A stretch of DNA of 64,000 nucleotides from Aphelocoma coerulescens. Lineage: Eukaryota > Chordata > Aves > Passeriformes > Corvidae. The first letter of the stretch is position 1. Every line of letters begins with the position of its first letter. The stretch lies in the NCBI RefSeq assembly GCF_041296385.1, contig NW_027184064.1:620001-684000 (forward strand), in the 5' to 3' direction. The position numbers were made by a program, and so were the translations under genes. A model generated the notes under the pieces. The model made no database searches and was not told the origin of the DNA. It saw only the letters and a program-made list of their open reading frames with translations. Below, piece after piece: positions 29,960 to 42,879 of this stretch.

Positions 29960-32900
29960 GATCCCGGTGCCCCCTCTGGACAGTAAAAGGAGCTGTAGCA
30001 GGGACCTCGGAGTAGCAAGCTGGGAAGGCAGGGATGAGCAAAATCCTGGGGTGGTAGACAAGATGTATCAGAAACTTGGCAGCTGTAGCTGAAACCATGG
30101 GACCCCCTGGCAGACAGGGGGTATGGGGGCTGCAGTGTAGCAAAAGACCTGGAGCAGTGACAGAGGAATGGCGGGGGCTGGGAGGTGACTGCCCAGCTCC
30201 TGAACATGGCCGAGAGAGACGTCCCCTTGGAGGGGGAAGGGGCTCGGGGATCCCAGGGTTTCCCCTGAGGCACCCCAACAGATGGTGAAAGTCCTTTTTT
30301 AGTGAGGTTGGTTGTTAATGAGGTCCCAGTTCAGTGGCTGCTCTCACAAGCAAAGGCTCACACACAGCAGAAGAAGCAGGACTAAGCTGGGCTCTGGTGG
30401 CGGCAGTGAATTCGCCCCCCCCTCTGCCCCCCAGGCAGCAGCTCAGATCCTCCTCCTCTGAAGCTGAGAGCAAGAGAGCTAGCAGCTGCCCCAGCCCCTT
30501 CCTTTTCCAGCCCAACACTCAGGTATCTCTGCTCCTCTGAAAGATACCCTCAGATAATAGAAGTGCAGCCAGATGTCCTCCTCCCCTGAGCTTGGTCGCT
30601 TCTTTTGTCTCTCTTAAGTGCCTGGTTATTGTTCCTTAGCAACAAAAATGGGGGGAAATTCCCTAAGAGAAAAGAAAAACAAAAGGAAAAATAGCCTCCA
30701 ACAAGCATCAAAATGAATGCACCTTTTTGGTAATAACACACAGTACATATTTGAGTTTTGATTATTGATAAATGCTGTAGTGGGTTTAAATTTCTTCCCT
30801 CTTCATTAGCTGTTGAGATGATGTGGTCTAGTGAGGGCAAGCAGTGAGAAAACCCACAGACAAGATTTTCAGAGTTAACTGCTGTTTGTGCATACATCAG
30901 TACTGGGGCAGAGCAGGCAGGTTTTAAAATGCTACTGAAATTCAAAAGGTGGTAGCTCAGGGCTCTCCAGAAACCAGTCTTTCTTTGTACCATGCTGCCT
31001 GGCATCACAATCTGCTTTGGAAGACCCTTGGCTCTTACCATGTGCCTCCAGTTTTTGCCCTGAAGTTGGTTTGTGACCTTGACCAGGTCTTTTTGCTTCT
31101 GTGTCAGTTGTGAAATGTGCCAGTGGCCCAGCCTTTCCCCTGTAAAGTGTTTCCAAAATTACAGATTACAAGAATTATTCATTAGTAATACTTTCACCTA
31201 ACCACAAATACTGCATTACTCTGAGGCCAGATTCATGCTACTCTACAACAGAAACCTCTTTCATCCTTATCCCCTTCACCTACTCCCATTTCTGTTGCTA
31301 TGCATAGGCTTCTTTCTCAGTTCTCCATAGCTGTGGCCATGTAGGATTACAAAGAGGAGAGAAATAAAACCCCCTCCGCCTTCTAGGGAGGATATGGGGG
31401 CCAGGGTAACAGAGGAGGGGTCTGCAAGAGCAGTTTGGATAATGTTTACTCGTGGTTGTTTCTTCCCTTGGGTCCTTGCCACTGAAAATTACTGCTGACC
31501 TGCCTGAGGATATGTGCTGACAATATTGAAAACCTAGCAGAAGACATAAATGGGAAAATACTCAAAACTGTAGCTTTTAGTTAAGAATGGAAATTGCGTT
31601 TTATATAGAACTATGTAAGGAAAACAATTACATGGTCTGCTAGTGCTACTCTGAATTCTGCAGCACCAGACGAGCAAGCTCTGTGAAAGTCTGCCTTTCT
31701 GGAGACACAAGCGAGTCAGATGTGCTGATGTGCTTTTAGTCTGCAGCTACTCTAAAGCTGAATTACTGGGGGTTTTTTCAGAGGCAGGAGCTCATGCAGT
31801 CATCTCCTGTGTGCAAAGGACATGGGAGTCACTTAGGCTCTCACTTATAAGCATGGTAGGTTGTTTGTCAAACCCACAGGAACACTAAGCCAGTGACACA
31901 TGCTTCCTGGGAAGATCAGCAATTCCATTGCTCAAATCAATAGTATCATCAGGTTTGTGTGATTTTCCAATGAGCAGTTCTTTTTGATTGAAAACTGTGG
32001 GTCTCTCAGATTTCCTGGGTTACTGCTGCTCACTTACTGCTGATAAAGGCTCATACCTGAATCCAGAAATTCAAATAAATGAGAATATGTTAAAAAATCT
32101 GAATTCTAAGGAACAATGTAACATTTCATTTCTGAATTTAAGTTCTTTGACTCTGTCAAAGATTGGATAGATAAGGCAACACAATTGGAGCAAAACAGAG
32201 AAACAACCAAAAAAGAGAAGTAAAAATCTGAATGTTTTAATAAACATTTCCAGTATGTTTGAACTTAACTGAGGCAGTAGGCAGTGACTCAAATAGCTCT
32301 AAGTTTTGCAAATCCTGTTTTTTTATTAGTGCCAGTGAGTTCCATCAACCTTAGGTTTCAGCTGATAAAACCTTAGTAGGGTAATAAAAGAGTTTTGTGA
32401 AACTGGATACGGCACACAGTTGGATAGAAATTTGTGTTTCTTCTTTGTTTCCCTTTGAAAAACTGGAAGACAAATATGCTGTTCACAAATCAGAACATAT
32501 AGGAATGAAATATTGCTTATATTTTCAAAATGCACTTTACTTTTTTTAAACATTATAGCTGGTGCTGTAAAGAATCCCAGTTGAAATGAAAAAGGAGATA
32601 CTCAGTTGGCTTTTAAGTCAATATTGGTAAAGAGCAGCTGCAGGAACTCGTGTCCGTTCTGGCTGCCAGTTCTGATCAGACAATGGGAAAAAGTTTGCAT
32701 GTAATGAATATGATTTTGTTCTATTGACAGAAATTCTTTAGTCTTAATGGTTTCTCACTTGAAGCAGTAACCAGAATATGATGTAAAAGTGATGCCTCAG
32801 CTCTGAAGCTTTCCTTATGAAGTCACACCTATCCCTTCCTTTTACTTTCAGGATTAACTGAAGGCAGATATTTTCTAGCTGTTGCTTTGGTAACTGTTTA

Positions 32901-33011
32901 TGCAGTATTTCTCTCCTGCACTGTCCCAACAGAAGACCACTTGACTTTATAATTTTGGGGGATTTTGTTTATTTTTGTTTGCTTTTTTGTTTCTTTTCTG
33001 CACATGCCTAG

Positions 33012-33065
33012 TTGAGCCCGTTGATGCCCGCCCAGCTGCAGACAGAGGACTCACCACACGACCAG
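33012..33065 (+). CDS. APP: APP exon 15 (alternatively skipped in L-APP)
   Basis: Small coding exon of 54 nt with the same phase at both ends, encoding VEPVDARPAADRGLTTRP (APP770 residues 637-654) plus the first base of a Gly codon. The acceptor is ATGCCTAG and the donor GTATATG. In mammals, omission of this exon gives the L-APP/appican forms, which gain a chondroitin-sulfate attachment sequence ENEGSG. The sequence here keeps that option: joining the exon 14 end directly to exon 16 stays in frame and creates Glu-Asn-Glu-Gly-Ser-Gly. The encoded peptide matches human at every position I recall. Confidence 0.96.
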
Positions 33066-35696
33066 GTATATGACTTGCATGGCTTTTACCTAACCTGTAT
33101 TTTTCTGGCATGCATGTGGTCTGCTGGAGCTTAAATGATTTACCTTTGCTTTGGTGTACCCCTCTCATAAAATTTAATGCTACTCCATGAACGAGGGAAG
33201 CATTGTTCCCTCACAAATTCCTCCTGTGTGACTGCTGTCCATATTGAGGGCATTTGGTATGTGTGCTTGCAGCTGGAGTGAGTCCCAGACCCAGAACTGG
33301 TTTGTATTGAAGGTCTCATCCCTTCCAGTAATAACACTTTGGCAGGTGCAGGAGATGGTAAACTTGGTACCACTTAATACAGACGCTGGTTCTAATTTGG
33401 GAATGTATGATCGAAATGTTGAATGCTTTAGGTAGAGTGAGCAGGGCTAATAAGGAATTAATGCATACAATTTCAGAACTGTAGGGGGCATTGATATTTT
33501 TTGCTGTAGTACTTACCTTACTTACCTCCAAATACCTAAAAATCGGTATTATCCTTCTGAGGATGCCTGAGGATGCCTGAAGACACAGCTATCCATTCCA
33601 TTCGAGGACAGAACAGGGTGATTGTTTCTCCTCTCTAGGTACCACTGTCTCTGTATTGATTTCAGAATAATAGCAGATCACTAGGTTGCAAATGTTTGGA
33701 AAAGTTAAAACGGGACAATTCCAGTTTCCAAAAGAAAAAATATTTCAGCTTTCATACTAACTTTTTTTTGCTTTTGGGGTTGTTTTTCATTTGTTTTTTG
33801 TTCAGAATTATCTGAAACTGTTGATTCCATTGGGAGGAAACAACCATTTATTTCAGAAGAGGTTACTTTCCAACTCTTCGACATAGTGAGAATATATTTT
33901 AGGGTCAAGATTATTTCAGTGTCACATCATAATTGTGTTTTCTTTCTTCAGATCAGATTAAACTGATTGATCTGTATCCTTTTTCCCTTCATCTTGCCTT
34001 CCAAACATCCATTAGATAGCATCACAGACAGCATGTTCCTAGTGGTTTCAAATCTTTCAGATAATTCACCCATGTTTAGCAACTACAGAATTTGCTACAG
34101 TGGGAGGTAAAATAAGCTCATATGTTGCCGCAATTGGGATATGTGTCAGAACTGTCCAGGTAGTGTGCTCCTAGCACTGTTTCAGGAGTCCGACATCTTT
34201 ACTTGTGTTTAGAGTCTTAATTCAGTCCATGAAGAGAGCCTGAAACAGGTACAGAGCTACAATGCCAAAAATCTTGGGATCAGGGAAAAATCCCTCGAGT
34301 ACTGCATTATCTACCTTCCTTCCCAAGAGCAGTAGAAGTATCACAGATGAAACATACATATGTTTAATCCAAATTTTGTAATGTTAATTCAGTCTAGCCA
34401 TTTTCTTATTCAAATCTATGATTATTTACAATTTTAATTTCAGTCATCTTGAAAAATCTCCTGTTATGAGGCCCATATTTATTACGCAAGGTTATTCCTT
34501 CCTCCCTTCTGCTCCCTCACACATAAACATGTCTCAGAAATCCTCAGTGTCTCTTCTGTGGAACACACTCTACACTCTAGTTTCAGAGTGAAACTGTATG
34601 TTTTAGTTAAATGTATTAGAGCACTTTGTTGGTTGGGGTGATACAAATAGTACTAAAAGTTAGCCTAGAATAAGTCATGAGTGATCTTGGTGAATGTGTG
34701 CAATAGACTACTAAGGACAGGTAAAAAGTATTTCAGCATGTGACCATTATGGCTTGAAATTTCCAGCAGATGCTGTAACTTTTACACTATGAAAATTGCA
34801 TGGAATATTTTCTCAATGCTCTGCTAAACTGCAGAAGTAGTGCTTAACTTCCCTATGTCTTTAATCACCATTTCCAGATCTAGAAAAAATTTTTCTTACT
34901 GATACAGATTCTGTCTATAAATGTCCATGTGGTTTTTCATCATCCTTGAAAAGCAATTTATGTGTGACAAAATTTCAATGTAACAGAGAAATTATTGCAG
35001 TCTGTGTATCTTCATGAACTAGGAATAGAGGAAAGCAAATGGATGCTTATTTAAACCGTGAAGTGCAAAAGGGATTCTGATAGTTTGAAAATGTGTGCTT
35101 TAAAACTGTTTTACTTTACTTGCTAATTACAAATGAAATGTCTATATTAGAGGTTCAAAAAGGAAAATAAATACGCTTTGTGCAGTAACTGTCCTTTTGG
35201 GATAGTCTCTTTTTACAGTTTGGTGCTATTATTGAAAAAAATTGAAAAAAATAGTAATTACTCTAGAGTGAAAAAGTATTAATGAAAGACCTGCAGATTA
35301 ATGCATCCAGCTACTTGTAATTTTTTAATTGCCCAGCTTCTTGTTGGTTTCCTGAAAGGTTTGCCCTTTCCATGGGCTTGGTGCTTCTATTTGCTTCGCT
35401 CAAGTGACCTGCTTCTTCAGGGTGAAAATACTGGTGTCGCATCAACCTGCAACACTCCAAGCCTGCATAAGAACAAGTGAATGTTTTGTAGCTGTATGAA
35501 TTTCTTGAAGAAAATGAGTTCTGAAAGGACTAAAACAAACATGCAAACATGTGCCCTTTTTTCTCTTTTTAATTTTATTTTCAGTACTTTTTACTCACAC
35601 ATTCTTAAAATGATCAGTATGTTTTTCTTACAGGCAGATCAAAATCATGCAGATCATCTTTGTTACTTTCTTACAAGAGAGATAGTTTGGTCAGAG

Positions 35697-35768
35697 TATA
35701 GAATAGATTCACAGACTTACAGAATACTGGGTTGAAAGGGGACCTCAAGGATCATCTAGTCCAACAAG
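35697..35768 (-). repeat. CR1 3'-tip fragment
   Basis: A short piece of about 70 bp reads TACAGAATACTGGGTTGAAA then GGGGACCTCAAGGATCATCT and AGTCCAAC on the plus strand. This is the reverse complement of the last bases before the CR1 3' terminal repeats. It is too short to assign to a subfamily. Confidence 0.8.
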
Positions 35769-38700
35769 TATTTAGGTGGTGGTGGTAGTATTTGTGATAC
35801 CTAGAATCTTCTTCCTTCACCACATCATTCTCTTTCAAGAAATGAAGTCTGTGAGTCAAGTCAGAAAAAGTAAGGAGTTGTCCAGTCCATAGAGCAGAAA
35901 AGTTTACAAGTATGGACCAAGTTCAAAGCATCTGTTGAAATTTCTGCCGGTTGTCTAAACCCCCACCTTGTGCTCCACCTTGGCTATCCACAGTTAAAGC
36001 TTGAATTGGAATCTGATCTACATCAGTCCTAGGGAAAGAATATTGTCTGGACAAGCCCCATTTTCTAGCATGGATAAAACATCTGTGTAATTCACATGGG
36101 TGTTAGAAAAGGACTCTAGTGCCTCAACTTACTGTCCTTCCCCTTCTTATTTCACAAATGGGTGAACAAAAATAAGAATTATGCCTAAAACCATTTCTAA
36201 TCATCTCCTTCCTAGAAAGGAAGTAAACAAGATGGTGAAAGGTCAAAGGGAAGAAAAATATCTAAATGTACTAAGTAGTCATCAGTGAGCTATTTTTTAA
36301 TACAGCACAAAATTGTAACAGATTTATGACATACTTCTTGCTATTTATAAATTGGTTTATACAGGGAGATGTTAGATGTTAGAAGGCTCCAGTCCAGCCT
36401 GAGAACTTCCACAGGAAGAACTTTGTCTCAAACTGAGACAAAACAAATACCTCTTTCCTTGATGACCTTGGTGACAACTTTTTCAGTAGTGTTTCTGTCT
36501 CTCCTGTGCTCCAGCAGTCACTTTTTCATGATGAACATTTAATTTCTTGCAACTGAATTTTGGGTATCTGTTCATTAGTAACTTTTTCTTTGTGTGTGCG
36601 TGCATGTACATATAGAGACATATACACACATAAAAATACATATAAAAACACCTCTAGATGCTCATGAGTGAGCTCGTTTCACTTACATTAATTCAGCAGG
36701 TCTGATCTGTGGAAATTGAGTGAAGATTAGAAAATGTGACATCAGAAGGGATGCTGCTTAGCATATTTTCATCTGTTGCAGAGTTGCAGCTGTAAGTATA
36801 CACTCACAGCTGTAATTACATCACTTACAAGATGCCCATAATTCACAATGCAAGGATTTTATGCTTTCTTCCATATTGTATAGTTTGGACTTGTTGGTGT
36901 TTTTTTGTATTATTCCAATTCTTTGTCGGTTGATCATTTTTGCAAGCATTTAATTATTTTGGGGAAACATTGCACATAAAGCTGCTTCTGTGTCTTTGGC
37001 CCTTCTGCTAATAAATCATGACATGTCTGTCTTTATTACATTACAGAAAAACAGAGGGGTTTATTTCCTCATGGTTGCAGAGGCTCTGTAAGCCTAATGG
37101 CTGTTCTGCAGAATCATTAGCACATACGCGGCAGTCTATATGAGGTGAAGGCATAGAGCAGCTTAATTATTTTGATTTTCTTGCCAGAAACTGCCAACAT
37201 ATTTTTTTTCCGTCTTTGTGATGTTCAATACTAACATCACAAACAGTCTTTAAACAGTTGCTTTAAACAAACTGTCTGCAGCTACCAAATAAAAGTCATT
37301 AATGGATTCTTTTCCATTAGACTGTTTTGGTTTATTTTATAAATGAGATAGTAGCTATCTGTGAATGCAATTATAGGTGCATATGCACAGCATCTGGATT
37401 GACATACCAGAAAGATTATCAAACCAGATTTTACTTGTTCTGATTATTCATTTCTACACATGTATTCTGAGAAAGAATTATTTTATACTCTGTTCCAATG
37501 AGATTCTTTTGTAAAAAAGATAACACTTGTATTTCACTTATTTTCTGCTTTCTTCAGTTTGAGAGCCCCATAGTCATCCATGAAGTAAAAGTGAAACCAG
37601 CATTTCACTGTCACCTTAGGAGAGACCAGAAAGTTTTAGTTCCGTGCAGTCTTAAAAGTGCATATCCCTCAAAGATATTTGAGTTGTCCTTACAAAAATG
37701 AGCATATAATCTTCATTTTCATCTCTATGAGTGTACAATATTCATTCTTCTTTAATTTCAAAAGTAAATGACCTGCACAAAGTCACTGAGTCATATGGAA
37801 GTAATAGTTGAACTTTTGGTTAGAACAGGCAGCTCTCTACCCCAGGGGTGTTTCAAAGAGTGCATTCCTTCCCTTCCACCCTTTTTATCTCAGATGAAGC
37901 TTAACCCAGATAAAGTTGTTTGCCACACATGTAACAGGCTTTGATTCAACAGCTCTTTTCTTGTTCTTGCCTGTGGCTCAAGCACAGTTCATTGACATGG
38001 AGCTGAATGTTTTCCTGAATGCAGTCAGTACCGCAGTCACTCAAACTGGTACTTTGGTTTTCTCTATGTAGAGACCACCCAGGTCTAGTTGTTTAAACTG
38101 TGCTTCACTTGGAGATTTAATTTTTAACTCTAGATGTAACCTCAGGCACAGCTAACACTGTCTCAGATCTGTGCAAAACAATATCACAAAACCTTTCTAA
38201 CTGTTTATGTAACCAGTAGATGAAGTAATTGCAAGCAGTATGGTAGACAATGTGCACCTAGTTATATCCTTGGTGGAATTCACTCTATCCTCTTTTTTTT
38301 AGTCTTCTGAAAGCATAAATATATATTTACACAAACACAGAAGCTCATCAATGTGAGTATAAACTGTTTCCCAAGGCAGCAATTTGTTTTTTATTTTATA
38401 TGACTAATTTTTCACTCTTTATGATTTTTTTTTCCTTTAGGTCAAGGATAAATAAGGGTTTCATACTCTCCATTTTTTGATGTTTGGAATTGTATGTGTG
38501 CACAGATGCATGTGTACACATGTATGTATAAAAGCAGTTAATCTTGCTAATTAAAAGCAATATCAATAAAAAGCCCATCATAGCTCATTTTGTTGAATTC
38601 CACTAGAAGCTTTTAACCCCATGTTTGTTTACAACAAAATAGCTTTGTCAGTTTTTCTGAGGAGCTGTGAGTTAATGTATTTGCCAGCTGAACTGAAGCA

Positions 38701-40139
38701 TTTTTAAATTGAAGTGATTAGGAATGCAACTCCCTAAAGATGGTATGTAATCCAGAAGAAAACTGTTAATAATTACCAATATTTGTGAATTTTCAATGAG
38801 GCTGTTGCTCTCACTTTTCATCTTGTATATTGGCTTTTGTGTTTGGGTTGTGTATTTTAGAATTGATAGTGAAAAAAGATCATTTTGTCCCAGGTCAGGA
38901 TTAAAGTTCTTGTCAGAGGGAGAACTGTTCTTCATGTGTTTGTCTTCAATGCAAGGGTAAAGAGGTATTAGGAATCCCTTGACTGTTTGCATCTTACCTC
39001 TGATCAAAGTTGTAGAAGGACCCGAAGTTTTTCCTTCTTCAGTTACTACCCTTGAAAAGTATATCTTTGATTTTAGTGTGCAAGACTAAATGTGTGGTCA
39101 CCAGGACAGTAAAGTGAATGAACTGGTAATAAAGAGAATCTCTTAAACAAAAAGTTTCAATTCTATAACATTGTGGAAAGGCGTATGTAACCCCATATAT
39201 ATTTTTATCTCATACCAGGTATTTAATTTATTCCAGTGCAATGTCATACTTCTCCTTACCATATAATCAGTTATTTGCAGACCAGCAGTTTACCCTAGCT
39301 GAAGTCTTTTTGATAACTTGTAAGGGAGGTAGAAGGAAGGAAAAAGTTGCTATCGGGTTTGTTAGTGCAACAGCTGAAAAAAAAAGATTTTTCTGTTTCT
39401 GAACTTTTTCTGGTGCAAGTTGCCAAAAACAAGTTTCAGTAAGTCTTAACATCATTAACTTCCTAATATCAGGTCCTACCTTGTGTTCAGATTCCATGGC
39501 ATTTTTGTGGGGCCTTGGTCACTTGGCCCAAACCAAAAAATTTATGCCTGATCTCAAGGCAAAAAAGCATGGTTTAACCTGCTACATGCTGAAAGCATGG
39601 ATCCCATGCTGCTGTTTGCTTGGAAGGGGAGGAGGAGAAGGGAACCAAATCAAAGAAATGTTGCTCTAGGGAAGGCTGAGCCTGCATTTTTCCAGCAGCT
39701 GAGACTACTGGTGAACTTACCACCCTCTGGTGTTCATTGACATGACCTGTTCTGCCCCCGAAATGCTGCTGTAACTCCTGCCTGTGGCATTTGACTATTG
39801 AACAGAAGCTGACAAAGACCCACAGTCTCAGCCGTTGCAGCTTTGCTTTCCGTAAAAGTGGTCAGACCCCAAGAGCAGAAGTGCTCATGTCCATTTTCCT
39901 ACCTCTAGCAGTGGTACAAACAGGGTATGTACAGATTTCACCTCTGCCTTATACCCTGGCACATCCATTGAGCTTTTGGCAGCTAGCATTTGATAGGTTC
40001 CAGGACAGAAAACTGTATTTTCACCATTGTATTCAGTAACCCTGAAGGAACCTTCCTTCTATGCATTTTTTCATTTGTATTTTGAACATCCTCGTGATTT
40101 GTGCCAGTGAGTTCCGCAGTCAAATTTTGCATTGTACTG

Positions 40140-40141
<2 letters not shown>

Positions 40142-40179
<38 letters not shown>
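40142..40179. repeat. (TA)n microsatellite
   Basis: Uninterrupted TA dinucleotide tract of 38 bp (about 19 units), followed by CACGC. It is likely length-variable. Isoleucine/tyrosine open frames across it are artefacts. Confidence 0.97.
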
Positions 40180-40182
<3 letters not shown>

Positions 40183-40339
40183 GCTTTCTTATGTTACTTT
40201 TCAATCTGCTCTATGTATGTATGCTGCATGTAACACATGTTAGTGTCCTGTATTTCTTAGAAGAAATAATGAATGACCATTTCCTGTAGACTTTCCCTTT
40301 GTCATTCGCAGTCACACACTCTTGTGTTTCACCTCCTTT

Positions 40340-41240
40340 GCCTCTTCCAGTCTGAAGACTCATGATTTTAGTCCTTCATATACAGAAACCATTCCATTCC
40401 TGTGATCATCTGTGTCTCCCTGCATTTTATCTCTTGTAGTTCTTCTGCCTTTGTGTGAGGTGGAGTGACCAGAATAAATAGCCAGATTTAAAATGAGGAT
40501 GCATCATTTATACAGCGGTGTGACAATGTTTTGTTTTCTCTATTTTCTCATAATTGCTCCTACCTTTCTCTTTGCTTTTTTGAAAGCTACTGAGCCAAGT
40601 GCCCACAGAGTTACTCGCAGTGACTCCAAGGTCTCTGTCCTGGGTGGAACGGAGCTAACTTATAGTCTTTATAGCTATATGTATAGTTAGGGCTGTGTAT
40701 CCCTACAAGCACCACTTTGCATTATATCGACACTGAATATAATTTCCCTTTTATTGTGCTCTTGGAATCTGTAAGATCCTTCTGCAGTTCTTTGCAGCTG
40801 GTTTTACTCTGACTATCCTCTTTTTTTCTTTTATTTTTTGTCAGTAAACTTTGTCATGCCACTATTCACTCTCTTATCCAGATCGCTTTGCAAACAGCAC
40901 AGCACAGATCCTTATGGGACCCACTGATAAAGTTTTTCCATTGTGAAAAATAGATGTGTATTTACACTTAATTTCCTTTCATTTAGTCAGTTATGGGAAA
41001 TCACGTAGAACTTTCCCTTCTAATCCTTGGCATCTTAGCTTCTTCCAGAGCTTTGATCAGGGACCTTCTCAAAAGCTTTTTGGAAATACAGATTCACTCC
41101 AATCATGTTTCCTATGTGATTCCTAACTCTTCCAGTGACCTCTAAGAGTTTCGAGAGGCAGGAGTTACCTCAACAGAAGACAAGCAGATTCTTCACTGAT
41201 TTATCTTAGATGTGTGTGGATATGTTCTAATCAATATTTA
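40340..41240 (-). mobile_element. Ancient L3/CR1-like LINE remnant
   Basis: About 900 bp preserve, in order and in reverse orientation, landmarks of old amniote CR1/L3 LINE 3' regions: GGAGTGACCAGAA, TTTGCTTTTTTGAAAGCTAC TGAGCC, GACTCCAAGGTCTCTGTCCTG, a GTATAGTTAGGGCTGTGTAT tract, CACTTTGCATTATATCGACA, GATCCTTCTGCAGTTCTTTG, TCACTCTCTTATCCAGATCG, and CAAAAGCTTTTTGGAAATAC AGATT near the end. Divergence is high and all frames are closed, so this is a much older insertion than the CR1 copy at 23785. The exact borders are uncertain. Confidence 0.75.
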
Positions 41241-41679
41241 TAGCTTCAGTGGATCTGCCAGCTGTAGCAGCCAAGTTGTGCAGTTCCTCAGGCCTTTGCC
41301 TTGGAGGAATTTTCATTTGATGCTTTTGCCAGGGTTTCTGTGAGGAGCAGCAAGTGTGGCCATGGACAGTGGAGAGTAGCTGGGAGCAGCCACCTCTTCA
41401 GCTGCTGCAGCCAAGGGCAGTGAAACAAGTCCTGGGAAAGCCCTTTCCCCCCAGCTTCTGCACTGCTACTCCACTATTGTAATTTTCCCCCTGCCCGTTT
41501 AATCCTAAAACCAGAAAGTTGGGAGAGGTTGACAGGTCCAGCTTCCTTGCAGGCACATACATTTTCTCCTTTATTGCGATCCGCTCTAATCGCAGAGGAG
41601 CAAAGAGAACTAACTCTCTGTGAATAAAATGGAATGAACCCAGATGTTTGGAATAATCCCTGAAATGCGATTAAAACCA

Positions 41680-42145
41680 AAAGAGGTTAGATGTTGATAC
41701 CAAAAATTTGATCTATTTTATTTAATAGTAAAAGAGGGAAAGAAAAGAGAAAAAAAAAAAAGAAAATAAAAAAAGAAAAGAGAAACGGGAGAGAGTGGGG
41801 GAAGACAGGGAGAGTGATAGAGACACAGATTAATATTATAACACTTTTCAATAAAGTTTCGGCTGGGGCTAGGGACGCAGGGCAGCCACAAGCCAGAACA
41901 TCGCTCATGGTAAGTAGGGACAGGATAGAAATTTTTATAACGCGTCAATTACCACCTGATTTGTCCAAGGTGGACGGGCCACCTTTACCTAACCCGGAAA
42001 AGGAACATATAGTATTTATATGTGTTCGAAAAATAGAAGCATATCACCCCTCCATGGGTCCCAGCAATGTTTCCTTGTTCTCCTCTATCTGGTCTTCTTG
42101 GTGGTGAGGGTACCATGCCAAAAGTATAGAATCCAATGGATTAAT
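41680..42145 (-). other. Purine-rich tract and possible retroelement remnant
   Basis: The segment starts with an A/G-only run (about 41730-41810), followed by AT-rich and then moderately GC-rich sequence with CpGs (AACGCGTCAATT, GTTCGAAAAATAG), unlike the flanks. It adjoins the minus-strand open frame at 42146. A TTTATT at 41717 and an AATAAA at 41851 allow either orientation for an LTR-like end, but I found no target duplication. A retroviral remnant is plausible, not shown. Confidence 0.35.
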
Positions 42146-42595
42146 CTACATTTGGGCAGGTGGAAACACACAAGTACCTCCCTGAGGGGAACCAGTTAGA
42201 CACTGTCCATTGCAAGACTGTAGATCTGTTACATCATGTAGTATCATGTGCAGCTCTGGTGCAGGGTCTGGGAACCCCTTTGGGGGGGATTTGATGAACC
42301 ATGACACCCCCTCTGCTGTGCCCCATGTGAATGTCCCGTAGATGTGGCTTTCCAGGGGTGGGAGGCCGTGCAGCTGGGTTGGTCTGCACAGTGGAGGATG
42401 GGTGTTCACTGCCTCTGACCAGAGGGTTTTTTGCCATACATAGAAAACCTCTGCTCCTCTTCTGTTTGGTGTAGGGGTTGGTGCAAGCCTGGCAGCAGAT
42501 AAGCCTGGGGCTATAGCGTCCACCCCTGAAGGTGCTGGGCTTAATCCTCCTGTGAAAGTATTCTTCTCCCCAAGCCCAGACCTGAGAGTAATGTC
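42146..42595 (-). pseudogene. Protein-like open frame of unknown origin
   Basis: A minus-strand frame stays open for about 150 codons, from just after an in-frame TAA near 42597 down to a TAG at 42146. Only GTG- or CTG-type starts are available, so it is not a free-standing gene. The translation looks protein-like rather than repetitive: it is rich in Pro and Trp, with FYVWQKTLW, a GTFTWGTAEGVSWF stretch and a CNGQC motif near the end. Together with the odd base composition this suggests a captured piece of a retroelement, perhaps envelope. I do not recognise the family and cannot exclude chance. Confidence 0.3.
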
Positions 42596-42879
42596 ACTTT
42601 ATCTTACATCAGTTGACAGTCCAGGGCCTCAGTCAGGAGGCCCATTCAAGGTGCACTGGTCTTCAGTGCAGCTTTTATTATACAATTTTGCTGTAATAGG
42701 CAAAAGTCGTTAGTAAAAATATTTAAGCCATAAAGCACAATATTTCAGTCTCAGACATCCTTTTCCTCATTTCCCGTTGATGCAGGTGTAGGGGGTACTT
42801 TGAGATGATGCACAAAAGAGAGTAAATTTTACTCTTAATTTGGAAAACTAGCAATAGCTGCTTCAAGGATAGAAAGTTA

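Larger units (their letters stand above)
28781..30708 (-). mobile_element. Solo LTR (outer), 5-bp target duplication, split by a nested LTR
   Basis: Outer element 28786-30703 begins TGTCTCAGTTTGAAAG and ends CTCCAACA on the plus strand. Perfect AGCAT duplications flank it at 28781-28785 and 30704-30708. About 1,180 bp remain once the nested element is subtracted. It is clearly homologous to the intron-16 LTR at 45293-46182: both have GCCTCCCTTGGAATGG, CCTTTCCC..CGGTGCAGTTC, CAGCCGGCAGGGGCGCTG and AAGCTGGGA near matching offsets. Minus orientation is inferred because the minus-strand 3' terminus (CTTTCAAACTGAGACA) resembles those of the other two 5-bp LTRs. A 5-bp duplication fits ERVL-type elements. 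Open frames inside are not genes. Confidence 0.85.

Noticed and set aside
30550..31041. 163-codon minus-strand open frame
   Set aside because: It crosses the right border and duplication of the outer LTR at 30703-30708, so it joins unrelated sequences.
40101..40289. Open frames across the (TA)n tract
   Set aside because: Ile/Tyr repeats translated from a microsatellite.
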